A stretch of DNA of 61,356 nt from Chara braunii (lineage: Eukaryota > Streptophyta > Charophyceae > Charales > Characeae). Below, in pieces: positions 1 through 10,811 of this stretch. The DNA lies in the NCBI GenBank assembly GCA_003427395.1, contig BFEA01000034.1, forward strand, positions 3,415,976 to 3,477,331. The letters are read 5' to 3'. The notes under the pieces were generated by a model. It was not told where the DNA came from. It was given only the letters and a program-made list of their open reading frames with translations, and searched no databases. The first letter of the stretch is position 1, and each line of letters opens with the position of its first letter. The translations under genes were made by a program, and so were the position numbers.

Positions 1-67
<67 letters not shown>
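1..67. repeat. (TC)n microsatellite at window edge
   Basis: Nearly pure TC dinucleotide tract with one TTTC interruption. It runs off the left edge, so its full length is unknown. Confidence 0.95.
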
Positions 68-1546
68 TGTCCGAGCTCTTAGCCTCAGTGATTTGGCTAC
101 CTTAGGGCTGTGTTGCCCGTGCCCACGCAGTAGACAATATTATTCCTGGAAAGAACATGACCTCATCTATGGATTCTGAAAATTTCAGATTTTTCCGCGG
201 GTTTGTCCGAGCACAGAAAAACGCCAAAGTTGCCACTTGCAACACACTTGTTTCGTTGCGCCTAACCTCCCTGTTTTGAGAAGACGGACCTCAACGCCTA
301 GGCCTGAGGGGCCTTTTGCCGTTCACATGCCCTCACTTTTTTTTGGTGTCCACTTTTACCCGAGGACTGGTCCATGCCCCCCACTTTTTTTTGGGGTCCT
401 TTTCCACATGAGGAGCGGTTCTTCCTTTTTCCAAAAGTCCCGGTTCTACCAGAGCTAGCATGTAGGTGGTCCAATTGTGCCAAGGACCGGTCCCCAAATT
501 TGTTTTGCCTCCTAAGAACCCACTTTGCGTCCTGGTCGCCCGCCACCAAAAATGTGACACCTTGACACAGACGCCAAGGCCCACTATACCACAGCCTTAG
601 GGCTGCGAACATCCCCCTATAGTGGACTTCCGGCAAAATGCCTTTTTCTGTTAGGTACTGGTGGGGCGCCTGAAGTACCCGGGCGACAGGCTCGTTCGAC
701 TATGCTTCCATCAGGGCGGAGTGGGGCAAGTAGGGCTCATCTTAGCCCTGGTACCTGCAACTGCGGTCTGGTGATGGTCACCCCCAGACTGGAGGGTGGC
801 GCCCCTGACTGGTAGACACTGAGGTAGGATAGTAGGAGTAGGGGTGCGCCGGAAAGAAATACGAGAGTGGTGGGTGGGGAGGGAGTCCCATAGGAATAGG
901 GGGGCTCAGCCACATGGCCGAGTGCCGAAGGTGACTCTCATACGTCTAGAACCCAGCCTCTACAACAACGTGGGCTTTCAAAAAAAAAAAAAAAAAAAGG
1001 TACTGGTGGAAACAAAAAAAAGAAACATTTTTGCGTCCTATGGACTCAAGGCCCGGGGGCGTACGGTGGTTGGCGCGATGCGCTCTAAGCCCGTACGATC
1101 ACGTAGGACTGACGTAGCCATCACCAATCGTTGTCATCATTACGTCGTAGGTGAAGTCGTTTGTCTTGCTCGGTAATATCCGAACTCTCCTCATGGGAAG
1201 TCGAGTGAATGACTGTCTCCCACTATGATGCAGAACGTGTAGTAATGAAGGCGTGGTCCTATGAGAACGTGTATGGTTGTGAGCAGAGGTGCATAATTCA
1301 GACTGATGTCGCTGGCGAGCGCCGAGAGGGCGCCCGCTTTTGATATGAATCGTAGGACTAAGTGAAGTCGTGCTAGTGTTAGGGCTACGGGAGAAGCCAC
1401 ATGCTGGAGCAGGTGATCTGGAGGAAAGTAATCGCTCACAAGTCCGAGAAAAGCGTCTGGTGGATACCTTTTTAAGTCCCTTCCTTGTCGTCTTGCGTTT
1501 CGAAAGCGAGGGTTCTATCTAGGAATAGGTTGGAAGACCTACATGT
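68..1546. other. Non-coding stretch upstream of LINE ORF1
   Basis: No reading frame here resembles a protein. Between about 327 and 425 a segment containing a CACTTTTTTTT block is imperfectly repeated twice. Around 582-627 a short palindrome (CACTATA ... TATAGTG) encloses a CCTTAGGGC hairpin. The part from about 840 onward could be the 5' untranslated region of the LINE that follows, but no boundary is visible. Confidence 0.5.
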
Positions 1547-3856
1547 TTGGGCAGGTGTCCCAATAGGCACGCAAGCGCGGAGATCTCCGGGTACAGGAGG
1601 AGGATCAAGCCTTCCTTAGGGGTTAATAAGACGAGCAAGAGCATGGCGGCAAGTCAACAGCGGAGTAAGGGTCGCTCTTCTCCAGCACATACATACGTAC
1701 CTCTCTCAGACGAGGATAGGATGAAGTTGCTTATTTCAAAGTGCTACGATGATGGGATTCTGTCGGAGAAATTCCAACATGGGGAACGGGTTGTAGAAGG
1801 CGGCATCCGTACTTTTATGGTCAATACTCGGTTGGATTAGCTGACCACTAACTGGTTGAAGGAGAGGACTCTTACAATCATATTTCAAGGAGAGGCTCGA
1901 GATCTTCCTATGCGCGTGAGATAAGACTTGATCAGAGCATACGAGAACGACTGGTATAGACAACGAATATTCGACCGGATCGTTATACGGGGAAGGGTCC
2001 ACGTTGAGGGACAAAATGTGGTATCCTACGTGGCACGCTCTAAGGAAGTCGCCCAATGGCTGATTGCAAAAGTCGAGGATACGGTGATGATTAGGGGTGT
2101 TGAGTATGGTATGCTATTCAAACCCTGACTCACTCGTACCGAATTGGAGGAAAAGAGGCGATTGGAGGATGAGTCCAAGTTTTGGGTCATGGCGATCAGG
2201 GTACCTTTAAGAGGTATGTTCCATGTTGAGAGTATGGTCAAAACAGCGATGGGGCACGTCATCAACAGTCAGCCTCCGAAGCAAGATCGGTTGAGACCGA
2301 AACTGATGAACTTAAAATTGGACTTGGTGAAAGAAGCGGAAGGGAATTTTGAGCCTGAGTTGCCAATTCGGTTGGGAAATGAGGTGCTTCGTATAAAATT
2401 TGTCTGTAAAAACACCCCGTGGTCGACAGATGCAAGTGATGGCTTCATACTACCGAGGAAGGATCTCCCAGAGCGGAGGAGGAGGAAGGGGAGCAAAAAC
2501 GGTCAGCGATTTAGAAGAAGAGAAGGAGGGACTGATCGCTCGGACCGATCGGAGGATAACCGCTATATTCGGGCAGCGGCAAGGGACCAAACTGGGGGAG
2601 GTGGAGAAGGGGGACTTCCTCGGCCGGCGGGAGCTGAAGGTAGGAATGAGAATTCGGTTGTAGCTTAGTCATCAAGGCCTCGGGCAGCAGTTCAAACCAG
2701 TTCTACTAGAAGCAGTGGGGCTGGCATTCGGCAAGCCTCCGGGAACGCGGGAGGAGCTAGAGCCTTGCAGGTACTTGCATCAAAGGCCAGGTCTGCCCCT
2801 TTTACCCCGAGACCGCCACAACCCCCTTTCATCCAAGCCAGGGCGCCCTGCATGTATGGAAGTGAGTTGCAGCAGTACGCCCCACGATGGGGTCCTACGC
2901 AGTGGCAGGGTTTTGGATATCAGCCGATTGGTATGAATCTCATGGGTATGGATTTATACCAACAGAGCTTTTATGGGGCAGATCGAGCTATGAACCATAG
3001 GGTGAATCACTTTAATGACAATGTCATGAGACAAGGCCACGATCAAGGAGGTTCGAGGGGAGGTCAAAGTCGTGCATTAGACCCTCCCCAAGAGGAACAG
3101 GTACCGGCTATACAAGAACAGCAGGCTACCCAAGTGGAGGACGACGCAGAAGGCTCAGAGGGCGATAGTGAAACAGGAAGCGGTCCTAGGAACGAGCTAC
3201 AGGTGGAAGTCGAGGAGTTACATCCGGGAGATTTTATCCCGAACGGAGCAGAGTTACAGGGCCAAGTGGCGACAAATCGGGAAGAGCAAATGCTGCTTTC
3301 GATTGTCGTGTCTCTACAAGATCAAGTGGTCCATGTGATAGGGCTACTTGACAACAAGGAGATCATGTCTCTCCCATCCATTGCCCTGACAAAAGTTCTC
3401 ACGCCTGCTATAATCACCGAGAAAGTGAAATACTTGTATGCTGATAGATTGCATTTCAAGATCTTTCTAGAATTTTACTTGCCAAAGATGAGAGTAGTTT
3501 TAGAGGACGATTACATCATCCGTTATACTGTTGTTTTTATTGATGCGCGGTTCTCACTTGATGAGTGGGCAGGTAGGCAAAGGGTTGGTATAGGGTCTTT
3601 CTCTTTGGATGCCCTCATTCAGGCATCGGACGAAATCCTGTCACAAGTAGTGGTTGGCCCAGGCGTTTCTGCTACTTTTATAGCCAACCTGCATCCTAGC
3701 ATGCCTAGAACTTGTAATCTCGCTTCCAGTCCTTTTTTCCGGTGTGTAAGCGTGAATCGGGCGGATATGGATGAGTCAGACGCAGCAGAGGGTGCGTGTG
3801 CAACAAACCCCGCTCCAGAAGGAATCCAATATGCAGACGGGTGGAAGCTCAATTAG
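1547..3856 (+). pseudogene. LINE ORF1 (gag-like, DUF4283-like), broken by stops
   Basis: One reading frame stays coding-like from about 1640 to 3856 but is interrupted by stops at 1838-1840 (TAG), 1922-1924 (TAA), 2126-2128 (TGA) and 2666-2668 (TAG). The middle part (about 1840-2420), with FWVMAIRVPL and a following acidic segment, resembles the DUF4283 nucleic-acid-binding region found in ORF1 of plant LINEs. The C-terminal part (2765-3856) is Gln/Gly-rich, then acidic, then more hydrophobic. In the element this protein would package RNA; here it cannot be made intact. The family assignment is by general resemblance and by position before ORF2; no zinc knuckle is visible. Confidence 0.65.
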
Positions 3857-3860
3857 TAGA

Positions 3861-5169
3861 CTTTGATAGTGATGTGTGGGGTCAGTAGTGTTGAATCAGA
3901 CCACAAATCGGAGATGCGACATGGGTGTTCGCCACAGTATATGTTCCGAACGACTCGACCAGTCGGGCGGTGTTTTTTTATACCCTACCGTATATTCTGT
4001 CATGTGTTGGGAACCTGGTAATTGGCGGAGATTGAAATACCACATGCTGTCCAGGACTGGATTCAAAAGCGGGGGAAGGGATGCCTGCCGATAGAATCAG
4101 ACTGATCAGGTGGATGGAACAGTGGGCGCTTAGGGATGTGTACAGAGACCTGAACCTAACAGCCACAGGCTGTACATGGTTCGGTCCAGCCCCTCGATTG
4201 GGAGGGGTGAGGAGGAGGATCGATTTTTTCCTGGTGTCAGAGGAAGCAAAGAGTTGTGTTCTAAGCATGGAGGTGCAGAATGTCCCGCTCTCTAACCACA
4301 AACCAGTGGTGATGAAGTGTGTGGTGGCAGAGTTGGGGGATAGAGGCCCAGGGTGTTTCCGTTCAAATACGGAAGTCCTTTTAGATGCAGACATTACCTC
4401 ATGGGTGGAGGGTTTCAAGGCGAGTTGGAACACAGCTAAAACATCCTTCGCCTCGTTAGCCGAGTGGATTAATGCTGGCCTGCGAATCATTTCATTGAGG
4501 TTTGACTCTTATTCAAGAATTGCTGCTTTGCTTCGGAACAAGGAGACGGTCCGACTTAAAAAGAGGGTAGAAAATGTTGAACAGAAACTGGGGGTGAATC
4601 CTTTGTCGGACCTCTATTGGTCAAAGGAAAGACTGGACAAACTTCGAGATTGGGATGAACATCAGATCCAATAGCAGGAGTGGAGGGCAAAAGTGCAGGA
4701 AGTAAAGGGGATTGTCTCTGCAGACAGACTATCTAAGGAAGCATTCAGACACCTTCTACCAAAGAATACAGCAGTGCAAATGAGAGAGTTGAAACACCAC
4801 CACCTGCAGGGCCTACCAAATGCTACCTTAAATGAGGACATGTGTAAGCAGTGTCCAACTTTCAGGACATCATGACTACAAGGAGACCGTTCGACGACCT
4901 GGATGACGATATGATTGCAGAATCAACGGTATGGGACAACTTGGACTGCAGACTCCCGGAGGAAGGGAGACTCTTAATGAACCGGCCGATGACATTAGAG
5001 GAACTTACCTCCACACTCAATTGCATGGCTCGTGGAAAGACGCCAGGGGATGACGGACTGCCAGTAGAGTTTTTTGCTGCATGCTGGGATGTCTTGGCAG
5101 CGGATCTAGTACAAATGTTTAATGAGGTTCGCGTGGGAGGAAGGCTTGGAGCAACAATGACGAGAGGCA
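3861..5169 (+). pseudogene. LINE ORF2, endonuclease and start of reverse transcriptase
   Basis: Translated pieces fit an exo/endonuclease/phosphatase-type LINE endonuclease. VYVPND is seen at about 3940, GD followed by a stop at about 4028, and a C-terminal RRIDFFLVS with LSNHKPVVMK (about 4213-4317), the conserved Asp and His blocks of that fold. A stop at 4672-4674 interrupts the linker. From 4851 the frame contains GKTPGDDGLPVEFF (about 5035-5076), the first block of L1-type reverse transcriptase. The frame breaks off at about 5165 after MTRG, before any catalytic Asp motif. Confidence 0.85.
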
Positions 5170-6623
5170 TTCATTTGGAAACCAGGTGGGGATGCAGAAA
5201 AGGGATACATCAGTAAAGTGGCGTGGGACACTTTATGCAGACCTCGTAGCGAGGGGGGGCTTGCTCTGATTGACCCTGGCGCGCAGAATACAACACTGTT
5301 GGCAAATTGGATCGTGCGGGTGGCCGAAGTCGAAGTAGATACCGATTGGGTGCTGCTGGCAGAGACCTTGCTGGCAAAAGAATGGGGCTTTTCTCGACCA
5401 TCAGATATCTGGGTGACTCTGATGACTGATACCTATGCACGTAAGCGTCCCAAGTCTCGATTGTGGAATGACGTTCTCCAAGCGTGGAGGAAATGCAAAC
5501 CTACTTTGAATTGGGCTCCGAAGTCCAAGACCGATGTCAAATGCCAGCACCTGTTCGAAAACGATCAGATCAAAGGTATGAACGGGGAGTGGTTCTCATT
5601 AGAGAGGTAACCTGAATGCTTTGGACAGAGCTGAATGCAGAAAGGTGTTTGCCTGATTGGTGACCTGTGGGAGGCCAGTACCAATTGCTGGATTTCTATG
5701 GATCAGTTAAAGGAATTGTTGGGGTCAATTGCCAGATCAGCAAGCTCGGTTCACTCAATTTGTACATGCCATTTCGTCAGAGTGGAGGCAGCTCCTGGGA
5801 CCTGAGGGTATCGACCCACCAGGTACATGTAACGGACATAGGCGAGGCGGAACGGTATTGCAGATTGGAGAGTTGGACGGAGGATAAATCCGGCAAGTGT
5901 TGGCTGGAGACGTACAAGCGAATGCTTCCAAACCTCCCTACGCTAGAAAGAAGTGGGATGCGGATTCAATATGGGCTGGCCGGACTAAAAGAAATTCGGG
6001 TCAGACTAAGACTTCCGAAAGAGGAAGGTCTTTCACTGATCCCCGTTTCGGTGGGGAATGGGGTAGGTTTGGATAAGCTGAAGATAGATCCGGAGAGTTG
6101 GGGTTGGCGTCTAGGTGATTTGGTGGTAATGGGGTTGGAGAAATTGGATGCAAGCCTGATCCTTAAAATGTATATGGACTCAGAGACGGTAAGCGCAAAG
6201 ACAGGCATACGGTGGGCACTGCAAGTTCCCCACCTTCAGCCACCATCAGAATCTGAACTCACCAGGTTGTGGTCGCAACTCCAAGCCCTGCCGTCACAAA
6301 AAATGGCATCCCTGTTGTGGCTGCAGTCACACCTAGTGGTTCCCACCTCCCAGTGGCTGGCAAATAAGGGAATGTTAGTGAACACAATCTGTGACCGGTG
6401 TAAGGAAGGGCCAGAGACAATGCAACATCTTTGGTGGGGCTGCCCAAGGTTGCGAAAATGGTGGAAGTGGTGGGTGTTTCACTGGAATAGATTTGCAGAG
6501 AGGAAGGAGCTGTCAGGAGAAAGGTGGGTCTTAACTGGTAGCCTACCAGCCAACATCAGCAGCACTGAAGGCTGGGGCTATGTCCAGAAAATCAGGCCGA
6601 AGATCTGTTCAAGAGTCTCTTAG
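5170..6623 (+). pseudogene. LINE ORF2, C-terminal region with zinc-finger block
   Basis: Reading from 5170 gives FIWKPGGD and then VAWDTLCRPRSEGGLALID (about 5215-5271), the segment that normally follows the thumb of L1-type reverse transcriptase. Stops at 5608-5610 and between 5640 and 5667 interrupt it. The last frame (5667-6623) ends with a zf-RVT-like cluster: CDRCKEG, then HLWWGC followed by a Trp-rich segment (about 6390-6475). Everything between the first reverse-transcriptase block and this part, about 200-300 residues including the YADD-type motif, is absent. Confidence 0.85.
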
Positions 6624-6780
6624 CCACAACTATAAGAGCGGACTGGGCGAGGAGACGGGGCCAGGAGGCTCACACCAGGGGGGAGGGATGGTTCCGAAGA
6701 ACGTGGGGCTTGGGGTTGGCTCACATATCCCCAGAAGGGAACTTGGTGTTGGGACGATGGATTGAAAGGGGGTAGGAAGG

Positions 6781-7246
6781 GCAGGGAAAGTAGGATTAGA
6801 GTTAGATTTGTAGATTTAGTGGGGGTAAGTGCAGGGTAGCAAATGGGTAGGAACCAGGTGCACTTGGTTCCAGTCGGCGGTCACAGTAGGCGGCACGGGG
6901 GTGGGGGGTTTGGAGAGTGCCAGGTTACCTAAAAGGAACCAATGTTCCTCCCGACCGAGGTAGGTCGAGGCCCAGATCGCCAAATAGATCTAGTATTGGT
7001 AGCTTAGGCTAGAGTAGGTTGGATTAGGACAATTTGAGGTTGCTGTCAAGTGTTCTGATCTGGTTTTATGATAGGTTTACACAGGTATTGTTAAGGAGGT
7101 TGAAGCGAGAAGAATTCTTTTAAGCTAAACCGGCTGATGCTGCCGGGATAACTCCGGGTTGAATTGTGAGGTTCCCGGCCTCTTTGCGAGAATTGGTATG
7201 AATGGAATGTTTTTTTTTTCTGGAAAAAAAAAAGAAACATCATCTT
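6781..7246. other. Sequence 3' of LINE, no gene
   Basis: No coding signal. It may include the LINE 3' untranslated region, but no A-tail is visible. A run of T followed by a run of A at 7210-7232 can form a short hairpin. Confidence 0.4.
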
Positions 7247-7632
7247 TCTAATGGGACAATTTGCGAAATACCCCCATAGGTTGAGATATATGCCAAAATG
7301 CTCCTGTAAGATGTGGGTAGAGCGGAATGCCCTTTCGGGCCAAAATCTTTGTGTTATGCCCCTGTCAGGCAGGTGTACAAATTTGCGAGGTCCACCGTTT
7401 GGGCATGGCCTTTTGCAATTGGGCGTTAGGAAAGTTGCCAAGTTCTGGGCATTTTGCAAAGTTGGATGGTACCCAGTAGGGGTATAAAGATGGGGGGTCC
7501 AACCTACGCGAAGGGTATTTCACAAAGTTTTATTTTTGTCAGAGGGGCATTCCGCTCTACCCATACCTTTCAGGGGCATTTTGGCACATATCCCAACTTA
7601 TGGGGGTATTTCGTAATTAGTCCCTTTCTAAT
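7247..7632. mobile_element. Fold-back (MITE-like) element
   Basis: The left arm (about 7247-7355) and the reverse complement of the right arm (about 7520-7632) align over roughly 110 bases with small differences. Both contain GAAATACCCCCATA, GCCAAAATG and GTAGAGCGGAATGCCC in the same order. The spacer of about 165 bases repeats GGGCAT and TTTTGCAA words. It encodes no protein and so looks like a non-autonomous inverted-repeat transposon. No clear target-site duplication was found. Confidence 0.75.
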
Positions 7633-7672
7633 TCTTTCAATTAGAAAAAGAATATAGCGTAGTTAGGAACCA

Positions 7673-7714
7673 CCCCCCCCCCCCCCCCCCCCCCNCCCCC
7701 CCCCCCCCCCCCCC
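7673..7714. repeat. Poly-C tract with one N
   Basis: Forty-two positions of C with an N at 7695. The complementary strand is poly-G and could form quadruplex structure. The length is probably not reliable, because the N falls inside the homopolymer. Confidence 0.9.
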
Positions 7715-9249
7715 TTCCTGCAGGCTGACAGCTTACAGCCTACAGGCTGCAAACATCCTGCAGCGCCTGCAGGAGCCCGAACAGAATGCATGTCCGCGGT
7801 GCTGGGCGAGTCAGCAGGTGCCCACCTTTTATGGTCATCACTCGTACCCCTCAACTTCTCTGCTCCCGTCGCCTTCTTTTCTTTTCCTTTTTTGAAAGGC
7901 CACGGTATCGTCATCGAACTGACCAGCCCCAGAGCAATTTTATTCGTTGATTCCATAAGCCGGACTGGAGGTGGTTCCATTTTCAGTCGAAAGCTGTATT
8001 CGAAAGAAAAAGCGGCTTTCGAAAAGCGGAGATAGGGCACAATGACGAATGATGCGCGGACGCGGGAAGATTTTCACTCAAACAAATTTCACTCGAAGGC
8101 AAAAAAATTGGGCACAAATGCGTCCCTCATGCTTCTTTTGCGCCCGCCGACGAATTGTCGCGCACCTCCATGCCGCCGCTTTTCCCTGGGTACACGGGAA
8201 TCGACCGTTGTGATGAGCGAGACACTTCGCTTCCCTTCGCGACTACCCAACAGTAGACCTTACCACTGCACTCGATGGACCTGCAGCCAATCCGTTCTGC
8301 GCTCAGTCGCGAGATTTGCCGGGGTAGCGAGATTTCGCCAGTCCATTTCGTGCACATTGCCAACTGTCTGAGCGGCGCAAGGACGCTCTTTGTCCTTGCA
8401 GGTGGTGGTCCTGCCGCGCATCCTTCATCCCAGGGACTAATTGGTGGGCGCCCTTCTCAGTCAGGTCGCTGGATGCCGGAGGGAGGGGGAGGGCATGGTC
8501 GTAGAAGCATCGTGCTGGGCGACTTCCTGATCATCGTGCGGATGCCCGCGCGCGGGTTCGGGGTTCTCTGCTGTGTATGTGCACTCCCCGGGGTAATCAA
8601 ACGTTGTATATTTCACTAAACTAAATCGTTGTTGGCCGCGCGGCCATCCCGGGTGATTGGCATTATTCGTGGCTTCGCACAGTATGGTGGCGAGTGGAAA
8701 GGGAGAAGTGTATCTGTATCTGTAGCTGTAGCCTTCCGGCCGACCAGGTTTCGTTGGGCAGAGAAGAGGAGGCGCGGTGGGAGGCGGGGAGAGGGAAAGA
8801 AACGGAAAAGTCACGGAGCTGCGTGGAACGAGAAAGGATGGTTCGGTGGTAATCGAGACCCCGAGGGCCTTGCGCGGCCTTCACTCCGCGTGGAGAATGC
8901 GCAGGCCCGAAAGGGGCAGCGCGAGCAAGCGGAACAGAAGACTCGGGAGGAGACGGAATCTACTGTTGTACCCTGCTGGCTTATTCGCTAGACCGACAGC
9001 AAAAAGACGTGGTGCGGCGTGGCAGCAGGTGGCATTTTCTTGCCTCGATCCCATTTTTTTTCGCCGTCACGGATGTGAAGCCTTGTGACCGCTGCGAGAC
9101 GACGTTCGGCGCCGTCGTTTCTTGCTCCAGCCGAGTGTAGGGAGTCGAGTCGAGTAGAGAAGAGAGCACGCAGGGCGGCGCAAAGAGGATGATAACGGAC
9201 AGCGAACGCGCTTGAGGCGGCTTGCTGACGTGCATGCTTGCGTGGAGTC
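7715..9249. other. GC-rich region upstream of the kinase gene
   Basis: No frame resembles a known protein. It begins with CTGCAGG-rich short repeats (7715-7770) and becomes increasingly GC-rich towards 9.2 kb. It probably holds distal promoter sequence of the downstream gene, judged only from position and composition. Confidence 0.4.
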
Positions 9250-9290
9250 GGGGCGGGTGGGTGGCTCACTGACTCACCTGTCTATATAAT
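9250..9290 (+). promoter_or_regulatory. Putative core promoter (GC box and TATA box)
   Basis: GGGGCGGG at 9250-9257 and TGACTCA at about 9270 precede TATATAAT at 9283-9290. A start site about 25-30 bases downstream (about 9310-9320) would leave a 5' leader of some 310-320 bases before the kinase ATG at 9631. The match is by sequence and position only. Confidence 0.5.
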
Positions 9291-9331
9291 CTGTGGGGTT
9301 GACCTCCATCGCTGCCTCTGGGTAATTGGCC

Positions 9332-9487
9332 ATGTGGTCGCCGCTACCGGAGGGGAGTAGGAGCTCTGTAGGCGCGGAGCTTCCCGGGTGCGCGTCTCTC
9401 AGTCCTGTGGCCATCGAAGTATGCCGGAGGGATTGCGGTGGTCGTGATCGACGGTCGCGCTCACGTAGTAATCGACCGCGACCGTGA
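9332..9487 (+). promoter_or_regulatory. Upstream ORF 1 in the predicted 5' leader (51 codons)
   Basis: ATG at 9332 opens a frame that ends at TGA 9485-9487, 143 bases before the main ATG. It lies just after the predicted transcription start. If transcribed, it would be met first by scanning ribosomes and could lower translation of the kinase. Nothing in its sequence suggests a conserved peptide. Confidence 0.4.
9421..9447 (+). promoter_or_regulatory. Upstream ORF 2 in the predicted 5' leader (8 codons)
   Basis: ATG at 9421 and TGA at 9445-9447, nested in another frame inside the longer upstream ORF. Confidence 0.3.
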
Positions 9488-9630
9488 CACGGAGTGGTCG
9501 CTGTAGCTGGGAGGGAGGTGTGCTGCGTGTCTCTCTGCGGACGTGGAGGCCAGGACCTTAGGCGCGGTCGGCGCTCGCCCACAACGACGACGACGACAAC
9601 GATATCGCTCCCGTCGTTCTGTGATTGGGT

Positions 9631-10811
9631 ATGGAGAGCTCAGGTGGAGCTCTCTCTGTCTGCCACGTGGCCACCCGGGATTCCCTGCGCGCACACGGTG
9701 GTTGTGCTAGCTCCTCGTTGACGGTGAAAGATTGCGGAGAAGGGGGTGCGGGTGGGAAGGCAGACGAGGTGCACGCCTACACGCTGGCGCCATGCGTATC
9801 GTCGGGAGGATGCGCGCGAGCGGACCCCGTGCCGGCGCAGTCGTCGTCGTCGTCGGCGGCGACGACGGCGCCCTCGAAAGCGCAGAGCAGAGGGTCGCGC
9901 CTGCGCCGAGAGGACAAAGAAGGGCGAGACAGGGCGGCGATCGGCAGAAGTACAAAGCTGCAGTCGCGCAGGTGTCAGCAGCCAACGGAAGCAGCGCTAG
10001 ATAACGAAGATGGCGTGGCCGGAGGAGGCTTACCTCTGATTGGAAGGGAGGGGAACGGTGCGCGAGTACGCGCCATTATTCCAGATGGAGGACGAAGCTC
10101 AGGGGCTGCTGAGAAACTTGCCGCGGATGGTGACGAATGCCTGTCCAGAGGGTCGCAGCGATTCAACACCATAGAAACTACCGACCTAAGGGGAGCCATG
10201 GGGGATGATGATCCGGGTGAAGTTATTGATATCTCCCCCACCGGCCATTCCGTGGGCTCTTTAGAGTGTATTTCGCGGTGCAGTGGGGGAGGGCCCGGAA
10301 AAGGGGGGGATGGCTCCAATGCGAACAGAGGGCGTAGGGAATGGAATGCCGCGCCCGACGCTCAGCCGTTGCCTTCGTCTTTGATTCGAGCTGGGGATCG
10401 TGAGTGTGGAGGAGAGGAAGGGAGGGAAGAAGAGGAGGTGCTGGTAGATGAGGGGGAGGATGGGCTTGGCGGAGCGGAGACTGGTCCGAGGAAGATGTAC
10501 GTGTACGATAACACATTCAACGTTTTGCCGTCCGAAGTGGGGTGTCTTCATTCGTTACAAGTGCTGAAGTTTTTTTCCAACGAGGTGCGGCTCATCCCTA
10601 GAGAAATAGGCGGCATCAGCTCGCTGGAACAGCTGTACGTGAAAACTGAGCCTGTGGGGATGAGCGTGCTGCCTCCCTTAGGTCGACTCCGCTCTTTGAA
10701 AGCTCTGGAACTCCATGAGGCACCAGCTCGACCCTCTGTAAGAGCTCTGCCAAGCGACATCAGCCAGCTTGAGTCCTTGACGAGGCTCGCCGTCTGCCAC
10801 TATGGAATCAC
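9631..10811 (+). CDS. Kinase gene exon 1: N-terminus and first LRRs
   Basis: Encodes residues 1-393 plus two bases. Residues 1-288 are Gly/Ser/Arg/Glu-rich low complexity, including a Ser run from a TCG repeat at about 9841, and are probably disordered. From MYVYDNTFNVLPSEVG (residue 289) leucine-rich repeats begin, with FNVLP, LKFFSNE and VRALPSDISQLESLTRL segments. The exon ends in AC before GTAAGT (phase 2). The long N-terminal extension is not a feature I remember in the Arabidopsis relative. The N-terminal part is therefore less certain than the LRR part. Confidence 0.88.

Larger units (their letters stand above)
1547..6780 (+). mobile_element. Degenerate LINE (L1-like non-LTR retrotransposon)
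   Basis: Two consecutive plus-strand coding regions have the order expected of a plant-type L1 element: an ORF1/gag-like region (1547-3856), then an ORF2 with apurinic endonuclease signatures, the start of a reverse transcriptase and a C-terminal Cys/His region (about 3861-6600). Both carry stops and frameshifts, and ORF2 lacks the reverse-transcriptase catalytic core, so the copy is dead. No poly-A tail or target-site duplication could be assigned, so both ends are approximate. It lies 2.8 kb upstream of the kinase start codon, in the same orientation. Confidence 0.85.
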
